From positions 62,001 through 126,000 of IMG/VR virus record IMGVR_UViG_3300035663_000001: a stretch of DNA of 64,000 nt; one strand, given 5' to 3'. A program made the translations under genes and the position numbers. The stretch comes from a virus. This document shows, in pieces, positions 15,642-24,050 of this stretch (the first letter of the stretch is position 1; each line of letters begins with the position of its first letter). The notes under the pieces were generated by a model. It saw only the letters and a list, made by a program, of their open reading frames with translations. It did not search any database and was not told the DNA's origin.

Positions 15642-16028
15642 ATGCAAGAAATTAAAATAGATGAACGTGGGACTAAAAGATACTATTGGAATGGCCAACT
15701 CCATCGAGAAGATGGACCAGCTATCGAATGGTATGATGGAAATAAATATTGGTATCTTCATGGTCAACGACATCGAGAAGATGGTCCGGCTGTAGAGTAT
15801 GTTAATGGAGATAAATATTGGTATCGTCATGATCAACTACATCGAGAAGATGGTCCAGCCGTAGAGTGGAGTAATGGATCTAAAGAATGGTTGCTTCATA
15901 ATCAACTCCATCGAGAAGATGGTCCGGCAGTAGAATATGTTGATGGTACTAAATTTTGGCATCTTAAAAATAAGAGATACACAGAAAAAAAGTATTGGCG
16001 AATGGTTAAATTAAAAGCTTTATGGTAA
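15642..16028 (+). CDS. HREDGPA-repeat protein, 4 units
   Basis: All four units are canonical HREDGPA (AIEW, AVEY, AVEW, AVEY). Tail YTEKKYWRMVKLKALW. The alternating W/Y at the last position implies duplication of a two-unit block. Confidence 0.85.
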   Translation: MQEIKIDERGTKRYYWNGQLHREDGPAIEWYDGNKYWYLHGQRHREDGPAVEYVNGDKYWYRHDQLHREDGPAVEWSNGSKEWLLHNQLHREDGPAVEYVDGTKFWHLKNKRYTEKKYWRMVKLKALW

Positions 16029-16032
16029 AGTA

Positions 16033-16281
16033 ATGCACGGAATTAATATAGACAAAAATGGAAATAAATTTTATTATTGGAATGATCGATATCATCGAGA
16101 AGACGGTCCAGCGATAGAATTTTCTAATGGAAATAAATGGTGGTATCTTCATGATCTCTTACATCGAGAAGATGGGCCAGCGGTAGAATATGCTGATGGA
16201 TATAAAGAGTGGTATCTTCAAAATAAACAATATACAGAAGAAGAATATTGGCGAATACTTAAATTAAAAACTTTATGGTAA
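16033..16281 (+). CDS. HREDGPA-repeat protein, 2 units
   Basis: Leader altered to MHGINIDKNGNKFYYWND. Two units (AIEF, AVEY) and tail YTEEEYWRILKLKTLW. Last intact member before the AAA+ gene. Confidence 0.85.
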   Translation: MHGINIDKNGNKFYYWNDRYHREDGPAIEFSNGNKWWYLHDLLHREDGPAVEYADGYKEWYLQNKQYTEEEYWRILKLKTLW

Positions 16282-16284
16282 AGT

Positions 16285-16311
16285 ATGCAAGAAATTGAAA
16301 GGTACGTATGA
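16285..16311 (+). pseudogene. 5' remnant of an HREDGPA-repeat gene
   Basis: The junction AAGT-ATGCAAGAAATT that starts most family members recurs here, but the frame runs MQEIERYV and stops. The rest of the gene has been replaced by the AAA+ gene, whose ATG overlaps the stop in ATGA. Confidence 0.6.
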
Positions 16312-17130
16312 AACAAGGTTTTTCCTGCCCAAGTCCCGAGATATTTGTTCCGATTGACCTCAGTAAATGTACTGATGTTTTTCCTCCAGGTTTGTACGAA
16401 ACCTGTTATGACCGTCAATATGGGTTTTTATTTTAAAAAATTAGATATTGAGCAAAGAAGAATCTTTGCTTTTCAAGATGATACGAGTGACTTTATCATT
16501 AAAGACATCCAAAAATTTTGGACCCTGAAAGATAAGTACGCAGCATATCAAATGCCATTTAAGAGAGGAATCTTAATGTATGGACCGCCCGGATGTGGTA
16601 AGTCATCTATTATCTCTTTGTTGACATCTAATGTCACTTCTAAAGATGGCGTCGTAATTAAGTTTAATACTAACATCGACGTTTATAAAGAGTGTCTCTC
16701 TAAATTTAGAGAAATTTATCCGGATAAACCGATCATTGTTCTATTAGAAGATTTAAATTATATACTAGATAGTATTGATGAATCAGATTTTCTAAACATG
16801 TTAGATGGTTTAGAAAAATTTTCACACTCTACAGTATATCTTGGAACTACTAATTACATTAAAGATTTACAAAATAACATTAAAAATAGACCCAATAGAT
16901 TCGATCTAGTTTTAGAAGTTAAGCCTCCTCAAGCAAAAATTAGAAAAGAATATTTGCAAAAATTACTGTTAGGGAAATCTAAAATTGAAAACTTAGACCA
17001 ATGGGTCAAAGATACTGCTGGTTTTTCTTTTGCACATCTAGAAGAATTATTCAAATCTGTTTTCTTATTTGGAAGTGATTATCGATCTTCTATCACTAGA
17101 ATTAAAAGTATGATTGCGAATTCCGATTGA
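16308..17130 (+). CDS. AAA+ ATPase (BCS1-like), probably read through a +1 frameshift
   Basis: The AAA+ core runs from 16408: Walker A GPPGCGKSS (residues 59-67 from that ATG), Walker B I-I-V-L-L-E-D, and a terminal N-R-P-N-R-F-D arginine-finger region. Upstream, a 42-codon frame starts at ATG 16308 behind GAAAGG and reads ...CYDRQYGFLF before TAA at 16434. It overlaps the AAA+ frame, which there reads GFYFKKLDIE. At 16431-16436 the bases TTTTAA would let a ribosome slip +1 on TTT at the stop codon and continue into the ATPase. The alternatives are a separate start at 16408, which has no good ribosome site, or a one-base sequencing error. Confidence 0.65.
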
Positions 17131-17139
17131 ACCGGATGC

Positions 17140-17205
17140 AATTTTCGTGCCACGGCCAGCTCCCAGCGACTAAATTTTATTCTCACGCCCTAGATAGTGA
17201 GGGCA
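17140..17205 (+). promoter_or_regulatory. G element, copy 3
   Basis: Core CCCAGCGACTAAATTTT at 17162-17178, then hairpin CTCAC (17182-17186) / GTGAG (17197-17201) enclosing GCCCTAGATA. Preceded by CGTGCCACGG. It begins 10 bases after the AAA+ stop and ends about 20 bases before the next gene. Confidence 0.6.
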
Positions 17206-17221
17206 CTCAGAAAGAATAGTT

Positions 17222-17551
17222 ATGATGTATGCCCTTTATGTAGTTTGGTATTTGTTTAATTTTGTGTTGAGAGCATTTTATATTTCCATATTTTGGAAAT
17301 GGTTTGTTGTTAAACAATTTACTAACTTTCCCTTATTAGGGCCTGCTCATTTTATTGGAGTGTTGCTTTTATTGCAGCTCTTTAAAACTAAAGAGGTAGT
17401 TGATTTGTTTAATCAAACTTCTGTGGTTATTCAATTAGCAGCTAAACAAGCCACTTCTTCCTATTTGTTTTTTAAATTATTTTATGATTTGCTATTTGCC
17501 ACAATTATTTTTGTGGTAGGAGCTATTTTTCACACATTATTAATGTGGTAA
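17222..17551 (+). CDS. Membrane protein, 109 aa
   Basis: Three hydrophobic stretches (residues 3-25, about 42-53 and 82-105) separated by short charged loops (FKTKEVVD). No known family. It follows G element copy 3 and precedes a lipoprotein gene, so an envelope role is plausible. Confidence 0.65.
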   Translation: MMYALYVVWYLFNFVLRAFYISIFWKWFVVKQFTNFPLLGPAHFIGVLLLLQLFKTKEVVDLFNQTSVVIQLAAKQATSSYLFFKLFYDLLFATIIFVVGAIFHTLLMW

Positions 17552-17573
17552 ATTTTCAATTAAACGGGGTTGT

Positions 17574-17912
17574 ATGTTACAAAAATTAATCTCACTAGGT
17601 CTAGTTGTGTTTATCTTGGGTTGCGTAGAGGAAGATTCTTCTGAAAATTTTAGTGAAAATGAATTTTCTACTCAAGAAGAGTTACCATTTTCTTCTTATG
17701 AAGAAAATAAAGAGGGATTATCCTGTGGTTTGTTTCAAACCATTAAAACTAACGTAGATGGCTCTAAATTTACTTTAGAAGTTCCCGTTATGTGCGATCC
17801 TTTTCAGTTACCATATCATCTAGATCCCTTAGAAGAAATTCTTCCTCATGAAGATGAGGAGATAATGGAACATTATTTTAATACCTCTCCAGATTATTCT
17901 ACCCATACTTAA
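17574..17912 (+). CDS. Lipoprotein, 112 aa
   Basis: Signal peptide MLQKLISLGLVVFILGC with a lipobox cysteine at residue 17, then an acidic Ser/Glu linker and a 70-residue domain with two Cys. Bacterial-type lipidation would place it at the cell envelope; phage lipoproteins often act in superinfection exclusion, which is only a possibility here. Confidence 0.7.
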   Translation: MLQKLISLGLVVFILGCVEEDSSENFSENEFSTQEELPFSSYEENKEGLSCGLFQTIKTNVDGSKFTLEVPVMCDPFQLPYHLDPLEEILPHEDEEIMEHYFNTSPDYSTHT

Positions 17913-17913
17913 T

Positions 17914-19458
17914 ATGTCAAGTCAAGAAAGTTTAAAGGAAGTAAGATTAAATAAGCACACCATCTTAAATGGTGGTACTTATCCCTTGGCAGAGAAGCAT
18001 CATTCTATTGCTTCTGTTCTTAAAGAAAGCAGTCATAATCATCCGCCCACCTCTATTTCTCCAGACGAGTTATCTGAAGAGTGGAAACTACACGGCAGAA
18101 TTACTAATATTCGTAAGTCTGGAGGAATTACTTTCATCAAGATGACGGATGCTTCTGGGTCAATTCAATTGATTGCTTCTAAGTCATCTCTTTCAAATTA
18201 TCAAGACCTTTATCTTCTTGATCTAGGAGATATTATTGAGATTTCTGGATTATCTTGCCTATCTAAGACGGGAGAAATTTCTATTCTACTCCAAACTTGG
18301 AAAGTGCTAACTAAATCACATCTTCCTCCGCCAGAGAAGTTTTCTGGACTTTCAGATGAAGAAGTTAAGTATCGTCAAAGATATTTAGATCTTCTATCCT
18401 CCGAAGAAACTAGAGCGCGATTTATTGTTCGTTCTATGGTCATTAAGGCTATTAGACAGTTTATGGAGACTCGCTCTTTTATGGAAGTAGAAACTCCAAC
18501 TCTATCTGCTATTAGTTCAGGAGCTAACGCTAAGCCTTTTAATACTTTTCATAACTCTCTAAATTGTTCCTTGCAATTAAGAATTGCTCCAGAACTTTAT
18601 CTAAAAAGATTATTAGTGGGAGGCTATGAAAAGGTATTTGAAATTGGTAAAAATTATCGAAATGAAGGATTGTCGCCTCGACATAATCCAGAATTTACTA
18701 TGCTGGAAAGTTATGAAGCATATGGTAACTTTAAAGATTTGATTTCGCATACCTCTAATCTTTGGAATTTTATTATTTCTTATTTAGAAAATAATTTGCC
18801 TGCTAGTGCATTAAATTATTTTAATAATTGGATGGTTAATTCTCCTATTGATTGGAGTAGATTTCATTCTGTTTCCATGCTCAATTCCATTGAATATGCT
18901 GCTCATAAGTCTGGAATTGATTTATCAACACTGCAAGTGCAACAAGAAAATAATCCTAGACTGCAGAAAATTTCTCTGCCAGATCTTTCAGAGGCAGTCA
19001 AGAATGTTTCTTCTGGTTCCAAAATTGGAATTTTATTCGAGCACCTAGTTGAACCTTTTCTAACTGAAGATTATAGGAATGAAAATGGCACTAAATCAGT
19101 GCCAGTCTTTATTACTGATTATCCAAAAGATATTTCTCCGTTAGCCAGAGCCTCAGATCAAGACCCTAATTTTTGCGATAGGTTTGAGCTTTTTGTTAAT
19201 GGTCAAGAATTAGCGAATGCTTTCCAAGAATTAAATGACCCTCAAGAACAATTTTTAAGATTTCAACAGCAATTGTCATCCTCCGAAAAGGATCCAATGG
19301 CTTTTGACCAAGATTATATTGAAGCATTAGAATATGGAATGCCTCCCGCTATCGGTCTAGGTCTAGGTATCGATCGCTTAGTTTCCTTTCTAACTAATTC
19401 TTCTAACATCAAAGATGTAATACTTTTCCCTACCTTAAAGCCTATTGAATTAAAATAA
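17914..19458 (+). CDS. lysS: Lysyl-tRNA synthetase, class II
   Basis: 514 residues, the normal length of bacterial LysRS. It charges tRNA-Lys. The N-terminal OB-fold anticodon-binding domain is at about 50-145 (WKLHGRITNIRKSGGITFI). Class II motif 1 is near FMEVETPTLS, motif 2 is YRNEGLSPRHNPEFTMLE, and motif 3 is GLGLGIDRLVSFLTN. All key residues seem intact, so it is probably active. It begins 1 base after the lipoprotein stop. No canonical tRNA-Lys is seen in the window, but a degenerate tRNA-like sequence at 36926 could have been one. Confidence 0.93.
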   Translation: MSSQESLKEVRLNKHTILNGGTYPLAEKHHSIASVLKESSHNHPPTSISPDELSEEWKLHGRITNIRKSGGITFIKMTDASGSIQLIASKSSLSNYQDLYLLDLGDIIEISGLSCLSKTGEISILLQTWKVLTKSHLPPPEKFSGLSDEEVKYRQRYLDLLSSEETRARFIVRSMVIKAIRQFMETRSFMEVETPTLSAISSGANAKPFNTFHNSLNCSLQLRIAPELYLKRLLVGGYEKVFEIGKNYRNEGLSPRHNPEFTMLESYEAYGNFKDLISHTSNLWNFIISYLENNLPASALNYFNNWMVNSPIDWSRFHSVSMLNSIEYAAHKSGIDLSTLQVQQENNPRLQKISLPDLSEAVKNVSSGSKIGILFEHLVEPFLTEDYRNENGTKSVPVFITDYPKDISPLARASDQDPNFCDRFELFVNGQELANAFQELNDPQEQFLRFQQQLSSSEKDPMAFDQDYIEALEYGMPPAIGLGLGIDRLVSFLTNSSNIKDVILFPTLKPIELK

Positions 19459-19459
19459 T

Positions 19460-20479
19460 ATGGATAATTTAATTTTAGCATCTAATAAATGTCCTCCGGG
19501 TTTTATTGATTGTGCTATTGGTGAACCACATGTAGTTCGAGACAATCTATTAAATTCTTTTAATTTAGATGATAAAATTTTAGATTCCTTATCCGCTGAA
19601 GATCTTATTTATCCTGCTCCAGCAGGATATGGACCATTAGTTAAATATCTAGAAGATAAGTACCACTATCCAGTGGTTATTACTAATGGAGCTAAACAAG
19701 CTTTAGGTGCTTGTTTCTATGCTTGGAAAAAAATGGGGTGGAGTCAATATACCATGAAAAAACCATTTTGGGCTTTGATTCCACCTCTATCATCCATCCA
19801 TAACATGGAATGTTCTTTTTATGCCAATCAAGGAAAATTACCGTTTCTCTTATTAGATCCTAATAATCCAAATGGTGATTCTGTAAAGGTAGAGGAACTA
19901 ATAAATTTAGAAAAAAAATATTCCGTTTTTCATGTTCCGTTAGTTCATGATGCGGCTTATTATAATCACATTTACTTGCCTACCGAACATCCATTACCAG
20001 TTATTGGTGACGCTCAAATATATTCAGTTTCTAAAATGTTAGGTCTGTCTGGACTTCGTTTAGGATATGTAGTATGTAAAAATAAGTTAATGCATTCATA
20101 TATTACAGAATATATGGAGGCTATGACTGTTGGCGTGTCTATTTTGTCTCAGAAGTTTTATTTTCAGATCTTAGCTAAACATTTAGACCTGTACCCTCAA
20201 ACTACGCTCAATTTTGAGCGGACTAGTGCTGCCGATATTTTACATAATAAAAAGCTATGTAAAGAAATAAATCCTAACATTTTGTTAGTTCCAGAAGATA
20301 TTGAACAACAGTTTGGAATGTTTGGATTTTTTAAATGCCATAATGTCTTAGCATTTGAGCAAGCAAAAATTAAAATAATTCAGGGAGCACCTTTTGGCGC
20401 GCCAGGATTCATTAGAATGAACTTAGCCATTCCTCGTTCTTTGATGCAAGAAGTAGTAACTCGTCTCAATAATACTTAA
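19460..20479 (+). CDS. PLP-dependent aminotransferase, fold type I
   Basis: 339 residues. Class I/II aminotransferase features: D-P-N-N-P-N-G (133-139), an Asp that binds the pyridine nitrogen at 164 (HDAAYY), the Schiff-base Lys in S-V-S-K at 192, followed by G-L-R-L-G-Y, and a late R-M-N-L-A for the substrate carboxylate. Substrate unknown. It starts 1 base after lysS, so both are likely made together; the enzyme could alter an amino acid or a charged tRNA, but nothing in the sequence proves this. It is shorter than typical members (about 390). Confidence 0.8.
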   Translation: MDNLILASNKCPPGFIDCAIGEPHVVRDNLLNSFNLDDKILDSLSAEDLIYPAPAGYGPLVKYLEDKYHYPVVITNGAKQALGACFYAWKKMGWSQYTMKKPFWALIPPLSSIHNMECSFYANQGKLPFLLLDPNNPNGDSVKVEELINLEKKYSVFHVPLVHDAAYYNHIYLPTEHPLPVIGDAQIYSVSKMLGLSGLRLGYVVCKNKLMHSYITEYMEAMTVGVSILSQKFYFQILAKHLDLYPQTTLNFERTSAADILHNKKLCKEINPNILLVPEDIEQQFGMFGFFKCHNVLAFEQAKIKIIQGAPFGAPGFIRMNLAIPRSLMQEVVTRLNNT

Positions 20480-20482
20480 ATT

Positions 20483-20683
20483 ATGGTCAAGCTTCCTTTT
20501 CAAACTATTGAAGATTTTGCTCTCTATTTAATTAGGATGGCTGCTGCCGGTGATTCAGAATATTATTTTAAATTGTATTTTAATTACTTAGCCGAATGCG
20601 GCTGGACCGATCAAGAGTTTAATCAAGAGCTCTTACGGCAGATTGATGATTCTTGGTCATTAGATATTAATTCTTTACATTAA
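20483..20683 (+). CDS. Small conserved phage protein, paralogue of 473-664
   Basis: 66 residues: helical N-terminus (TIEDFALYLIRMAAAGDSEY), then A-E-C-G-W-T-D-Q-E-F-N. Shares the C-G-W-x-x-x-x-F core with the gene at 473. Lies in the same run as lysS and the SPOUT gene. Confidence 0.65.
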   Translation: MVKLPFQTIEDFALYLIRMAAAGDSEYYFKLYFNYLAECGWTDQEFNQELLRQIDDSWSLDINSLH

Positions 20684-20688
20684 AACAT

Positions 20689-21309
20689 ATGCAAGTTAAA
20701 AATAGAACCTCCCCTGATTTTTCTCTAACTTCTGAAGTACACCAACAAGCTATGGCTGCGGGCACTTCTCATTTTAGTACCTGGCAATATAATGTTACAG
20801 ATGCTCTTAAAGGAAAATCTGTAGAAGAAATTAAACAAGTTTTACGATCAACTGCGCATCCATTTTCCGTTCTCATGGAACGTTGGGTGGGTGATTTTAA
20901 TTTTGGCACAATGATTCGTAATGCCAATGCTTTTAATGCTCAAAAAGTTTTTTATCTGGGAGATAAGAAATGGGATCGGCGTTCTGCTTTAGGCACCCAT
21001 AATTATACAGATTTGCAGTGGCTTTCTACCGTGGAAGAAATATCAACTCTTCAATCCCAATATACTATTGTTGGAGTAGATAATATTACAGGCAAGTCTG
21101 TTCCACTTACTAACTATCAATTTGTGCCTAATACCCTCTTCATTTTTGGAGAGGAAGGTGTGGGATTAACTCCCCAGATGCAATCTTTCTGCCAAGATAT
21201 TGTAGAAATTGAAATGTATGGATCTGTTCGCAGTCTTAACTGCGGAGTAGCTTCTGGTATTTTAATGCACCAATATGTTTCTTGGTGGAAGTCTACTCAT
21301 CAGAGTTAA
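20689..21309 (+). CDS. SPOUT-superfamily (SpoU/TrmH-type) RNA 2'-O-methyltransferase
   Basis: 206 residues. The three SpoU motifs are visible: N-F-G-T-M-I-R-N-A-N-A (N and R for catalysis), F-I-F-G-E-E-G-V-G-L (AdoMet knot) and Y-G-S-V-R-S-L-N-C-G-V-A-S-G. Known members methylate the ribose of tRNA G18 or of 23S rRNA. Its position downstream of LysRS suggests a tRNA target, but it could instead mark rRNA. The N-terminus (about 60 residues) is extra compared with minimal TrmH. Confidence 0.88.
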   Translation: MQVKNRTSPDFSLTSEVHQQAMAAGTSHFSTWQYNVTDALKGKSVEEIKQVLRSTAHPFSVLMERWVGDFNFGTMIRNANAFNAQKVFYLGDKKWDRRSALGTHNYTDLQWLSTVEEISTLQSQYTIVGVDNITGKSVPLTNYQFVPNTLFIFGEEGVGLTPQMQSFCQDIVEIEMYGSVRSLNCGVASGILMHQYVSWWKSTHQS

Positions 21310-21331
21310 TTTTAAAAATAAGCGCTGGCAC

Positions 21332-21359
21332 TTGACACGGTATTTAAAAAAAATACAAT
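21332..21359 (+). promoter_or_regulatory. Sigma70-type promoter
   Basis: TTGACA (21332-21337), a 16-base spacer, then TACAAT (21354-21359). It lies 44 bases before the ATG at 21403, with AAGGAAAA as the ribosome site. A strong match that would be read by unmodified host polymerase. Confidence 0.75.
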
Positions 21360-21402
21360 AATAAGAGATTCCCCATTCAACATTAACACAAAGGAAAATA
21401 AT

Positions 21403-21642
21403 ATGTCAAAACGCGGTAAACCAGTTACTCAGGCTATTCGTACAGAGCGTCGTCTTCGGGCAGAAAAAATGTTAGAAGAGTACCATCAAAAATATCCAAC
21501 TACCCAAGATAAGTTAAACGCTTTGCCTCCTACTGGAGCAACTCGTCAGAGGCAACGTTTGCTAGCTAAATTAGCAGAAGAACAAAAAGTATCAGCTGCT
21601 ACTGAGCAGACCACTAATAAAAATAAAAAAGAAGGTAAGTGA
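21403..21642 (+). CDS. Small basic protein, 79 aa
   Basis: Arg/Lys-rich helical protein (AIRTERRLRAEKMLEEYHQK, RQRQRLLAKLAEEQK) ending in a Lys/Asn-rich tail. First gene behind the promoter at 21332; probably binds nucleic acid, but no family is evident. Overlaps the next start in GTGATG. Confidence 0.65.
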   Translation: MSKRGKPVTQAIRTERRLRAEKMLEEYHQKYPTTQDKLNALPPTGATRQRQRLLAKLAEEQKVSAATEQTTNKNKKEGK

Positions 21643-21812
21643 TGTTAGTTGTAATTTGTATCTTAGCTACATTTTTCCCCTTATTAGGTGGGGTAGCTTT
21701 CCATCTTCATCAAGCTAATGGGGAGCGTCTCAAAAAGGCTTATATGGCTTATAAAGCCAATGATCCTTTTGTAGATGTGAAGGATTCAACTCTATCTACT
21801 GACACTAAATAA
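21642..21812 (+). CDS. Single-pass membrane protein, 56 aa
   Basis: Residues 1-20 are one hydrophobic helix (MLVVICILATFFPLLGGVAF), followed by a soluble tail of about 35 residues. It overlaps the previous stop. Its layout (basic protein gene, then small membrane protein gene) mirrors the pair at 747 and 1019. Confidence 0.6.
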   Translation: MLVVICILATFFPLLGGVAFHLHQANGERLKKAYMAYKANDPFVDVKDSTLSTDTK

Positions 21813-21846
21813 TAACACTCAGAGCTAAGTGCAAAGCGGGTAAAAT

Positions 21847-22572
21847 ATGAGCGTAGCAATATACGTTTCAGATTCTGGCAATAAAAAAATTATGGGGTCA
21901 CATAAAGCAGATGCTACTTATGTTTCTATTAAGGCGTCTTGCCCGACTGATTGCCCATTAATGGGAGAAGGATGCTATGCCCAAACATCTTATGTTGGGA
22001 TAACTAATGCCCGTCTCGATCAAAAGTCAGAGCACATTTCTCCCGTGCAAGCGGCGCAGGCTGAAGTCAAAGCTATTGATTCTGCTTATCAAGGAGGAGA
22101 TGTTCCAGCACATCGAGATCTAAGATTGCATGTCGCCGGAGATTCTCGGACTATTACTGGAACTCGTTTGATCAATAAAGCGATTGCTCGCTGGAAAAAA
22201 AGAGGAGGAGGAGACTGTTGGTCTTATACTCACGCTTGGAAAAAAGTTCCTCGACATGAATGGTCTCAAGTATCTATTTTAGCTTCAGTTACCTCTACCG
22301 CAGAGGTAGAGTTGGCTAGACAGCAAGGTTATGCTCCGGCTATTGTGGTTCCAGAACATACCACCACTAAAGCTTATTCTTTACCAGGGTCTGATGTTAA
22401 GTGGATTCCTTGCCCAGCTCAAACAAAGCCGGGAGGCAAAGAAATTGGATGTACTGATTGTCGATTATGCTTCAATGCTGATCGATTGTATCGAGACCAG
22501 ATGGGTATTTCTTTTGCCGCACATGGAGTTAAACAAAATAATCTTAAACGTCGATTAATAGTTTTAAAGTGA
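21847..22572 (+). CDS. Cysteine-rich conserved phage protein
   Basis: 241 residues. N-terminal A-S-C-P-T-D-C-P-L-M-G-E-G-C-Y and C-terminal C-P-A-Q ... G-C-T-D-C-R-L-C clusters imply metal or Fe-S binding. A central H-V-A-G-D-S and W-S-Y-T-H-A-W pattern is shared with widespread uncharacterised phage proteins (the DUF7227-like group, by my recollection). There is no radical-SAM CxxxCxxC triad, so that enzyme class is unlikely. The leader has TAAGTGCAAAGCGGGTAAA directly before the ATG. Confidence 0.65.
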   Translation: MSVAIYVSDSGNKKIMGSHKADATYVSIKASCPTDCPLMGEGCYAQTSYVGITNARLDQKSEHISPVQAAQAEVKAIDSAYQGGDVPAHRDLRLHVAGDSRTITGTRLINKAIARWKKRGGGDCWSYTHAWKKVPRHEWSQVSILASVTSTAEVELARQQGYAPAIVVPEHTTTKAYSLPGSDVKWIPCPAQTKPGGKEIGCTDCRLCFNADRLYRDQMGISFAAHGVKQNNLKRRLIVLK

Positions 22573-22573
22573 A

Positions 22574-23194
22574 ATGCAGGTTTTACCTTTAGTTAACCAG
22601 TATAATTATTGTTTCATTGATGAGAACAATCAAACCCTTTCCTTAGGAAAGGAATTGGGATCTGGCGCAGATGGTCAAGTATTTAATATCATTGAGTGCC
22701 CAGATAAAGTAATTAAATTGGGGGCTTATTACGAGCCGCCATATTCTACGGATAAAAATATCGAACATACTTGGATTCACTTATCGAAAGTATTACACTC
22801 AATATTATTATCAAATAATAACTTGCTCGCTAAAGTTTATTATTATGATAAATTAGGAGTCCATACTAGAACGATAAATAATCAGCCGCAAAGATTTTTA
22901 CTTTATTATTATATTATGGAAAAACTCCATCCTCTGTCAGAGGATGAAATTAAAGTTTTTCATTCTTTAGTCTCTCATGAAGATCAAAATAAAATAAAGA
23001 AATATTCTTCATTAGAAATTAATAAAATATTACAAGGCTTATCGATTGGGCTTGACTTCGACTTACACAAGGTTATGTTTTTTTGTAAAAATTTAAATAA
23101 ATTAACTATCCAACATTCGGATCTTCATCCAAGAAATCTTATGAAGGATAGTGATGGAAACTTTAAACTTATAGATTTTGATAGAACAAAATAG
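22574..23194 (+). CDS. Protein-kinase-fold protein
   Basis: 206 residues. Gly-rich loop G-S-G-A-D-G-Q-V-F (29-37), candidate ATP lysine at 48 in V-I-K-L-G, catalytic loop H-S-D-L-H-P-R-N-L (181-189) with Asp183 and Asn188, and I-D-F-D-R (200-204) in place of D-F-G. The Asp that binds metal is kept. Such compact kinases can phosphorylate proteins or small molecules; the target is unknown. No membrane segment. One base separates it from the preceding stop. Confidence 0.75.
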   Translation: MQVLPLVNQYNYCFIDENNQTLSLGKELGSGADGQVFNIIECPDKVIKLGAYYEPPYSTDKNIEHTWIHLSKVLHSILLSNNNLLAKVYYYDKLGVHTRTINNQPQRFLLYYYIMEKLHPLSEDEIKVFHSLVSHEDQNKIKKYSSLEINKILQGLSIGLDFDLHKVMFFCKNLNKLTIQHSDLHPRNLMKDSDGNFKLIDFDRTK

Positions 23195-23203
23195 GAGATA
23201 ATT

Positions 23204-23485
23204 ATGGCAAATATTGATTTATCGTTACTCAAGTCACTAGTGGCAGAATTAGAAGCCAGTATGAAAACCACAGAAGAGAATAAAAAAACTGCGGAAAAGC
23301 ATCAGTATGTACTTAACATGTCTAAATGTATGGGCCTTGCGGTTAGTATCGCAAATGAGTCTACCGCACTCATTGCTGACATGAAGAGTGTTATTGCTCA
23401 ATCTTCTATTCCGGGTAAAGAAGATGCTTTAGCTAAAATTATTAGTGTGTTAGCTAATCCCAATGGTTTACCAGAAACTAATTGA
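23204..23485 (+). CDS. Hypothetical helical protein, 93 aa
   Basis: AGGAGATAATT precedes the ATG. Almost entirely helical, with heptad-like stretches (LVAELEASMKTTEENKKTAE). Unknown function; cotranscribed with the kinase-like gene. Confidence 0.6.
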   Translation: MANIDLSLLKSLVAELEASMKTTEENKKTAEKHQYVLNMSKCMGLAVSIANESTALIADMKSVIAQSSIPGKEDALAKIISVLANPNGLPETN

Positions 23486-23499
23486 TAAAAGGATTGATT

Positions 23500-23772
23500 A
23501 TGTCAAATAAGTTAAATGATGTTAAGGTGTTAGCTGCCAAAATTGAGAATTTGGCTCGTGATGTTCAAAAGCAAGTAGATTCTGAGACTGATTTCTTGCC
23601 TGTTGCGAACGAGTTAGTTCGTAATAATTTGACTTTTGTTTTCACGTTGGGCGAATTTTATGCGCTCCAGCAGTCCAAAAATAAAAAAAATAACGGAGCC
23701 CTAGCCACAGCTGGAAACAAGACGTACTATAATGTACGTGACTTGCGAGGCAGATTCGTTAAGTCAGTCTAA
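23500..23772 (+). CDS. Hypothetical protein, 90 aa, with RGRFVK end
   Basis: The start at 23500 follows AAAGGATTGATT. The final residues are N-V-R-D-L-R-G-R-F-V-K-S-V, nearly the same as the end of the vWA protein at 32750 (A-R-D-S-R-G-R-F-V-K). This short basic tail is common to many phage and bacterial proteins and may be a binding or processing signal. Confidence 0.6.
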   Translation: MSNKLNDVKVLAAKIENLARDVQKQVDSETDFLPVANELVRNNLTFVFTLGEFYALQQSKNKKNNGALATAGNKTYYNVRDLRGRFVKSV

Positions 23773-23795
23773 TTTCTGACTAAGACACTCATCTT

Positions 23796-24050
23796 ATGAA
23801 AAGATTTAAGACCAATCTACACTTGTTAAGTAGGAAAGCGCCACTGTTAGTATTAGTCTCAATGATGAATACTATTATTTGCTCTACCATTGCTCTAGTG
23901 GTGATGTTAGAACTGACTCAAGCGTATCCTACTTCTAAATGGCCATTGGTAATTGGGATTTTAATTGCCCTGGTTGTCTGGGCCTGGATAGCATACAACC
24001 ATAAAATTGTTAATTACATTAACACAGATAAGGAAGAAAAACATGAATAA
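23796..24050 (+). CDS. Two-helix membrane protein, 84 aa
   Basis: Basic start (MKRFKTNLHLLSRK), two transmembrane helices (about 17-40 and 49-66) with a short loop between, and a charged end. No family recognised. The last codons overlap the next ATG. Confidence 0.6.
   Translation: MKRFKTNLHLLSRKAPLLVLVSMMNTIICSTIALVVMLELTQAYPTSKWPLVIGILIALVVWAWIAYNHKIVNYINTDKEEKHE

Noticed and set aside
21847-22572. Radical-SAM enzyme
   Set aside because: Cys clusters do not form the CxxxCxxC motif, and no AdoMet-binding GGE-type motif is seen.
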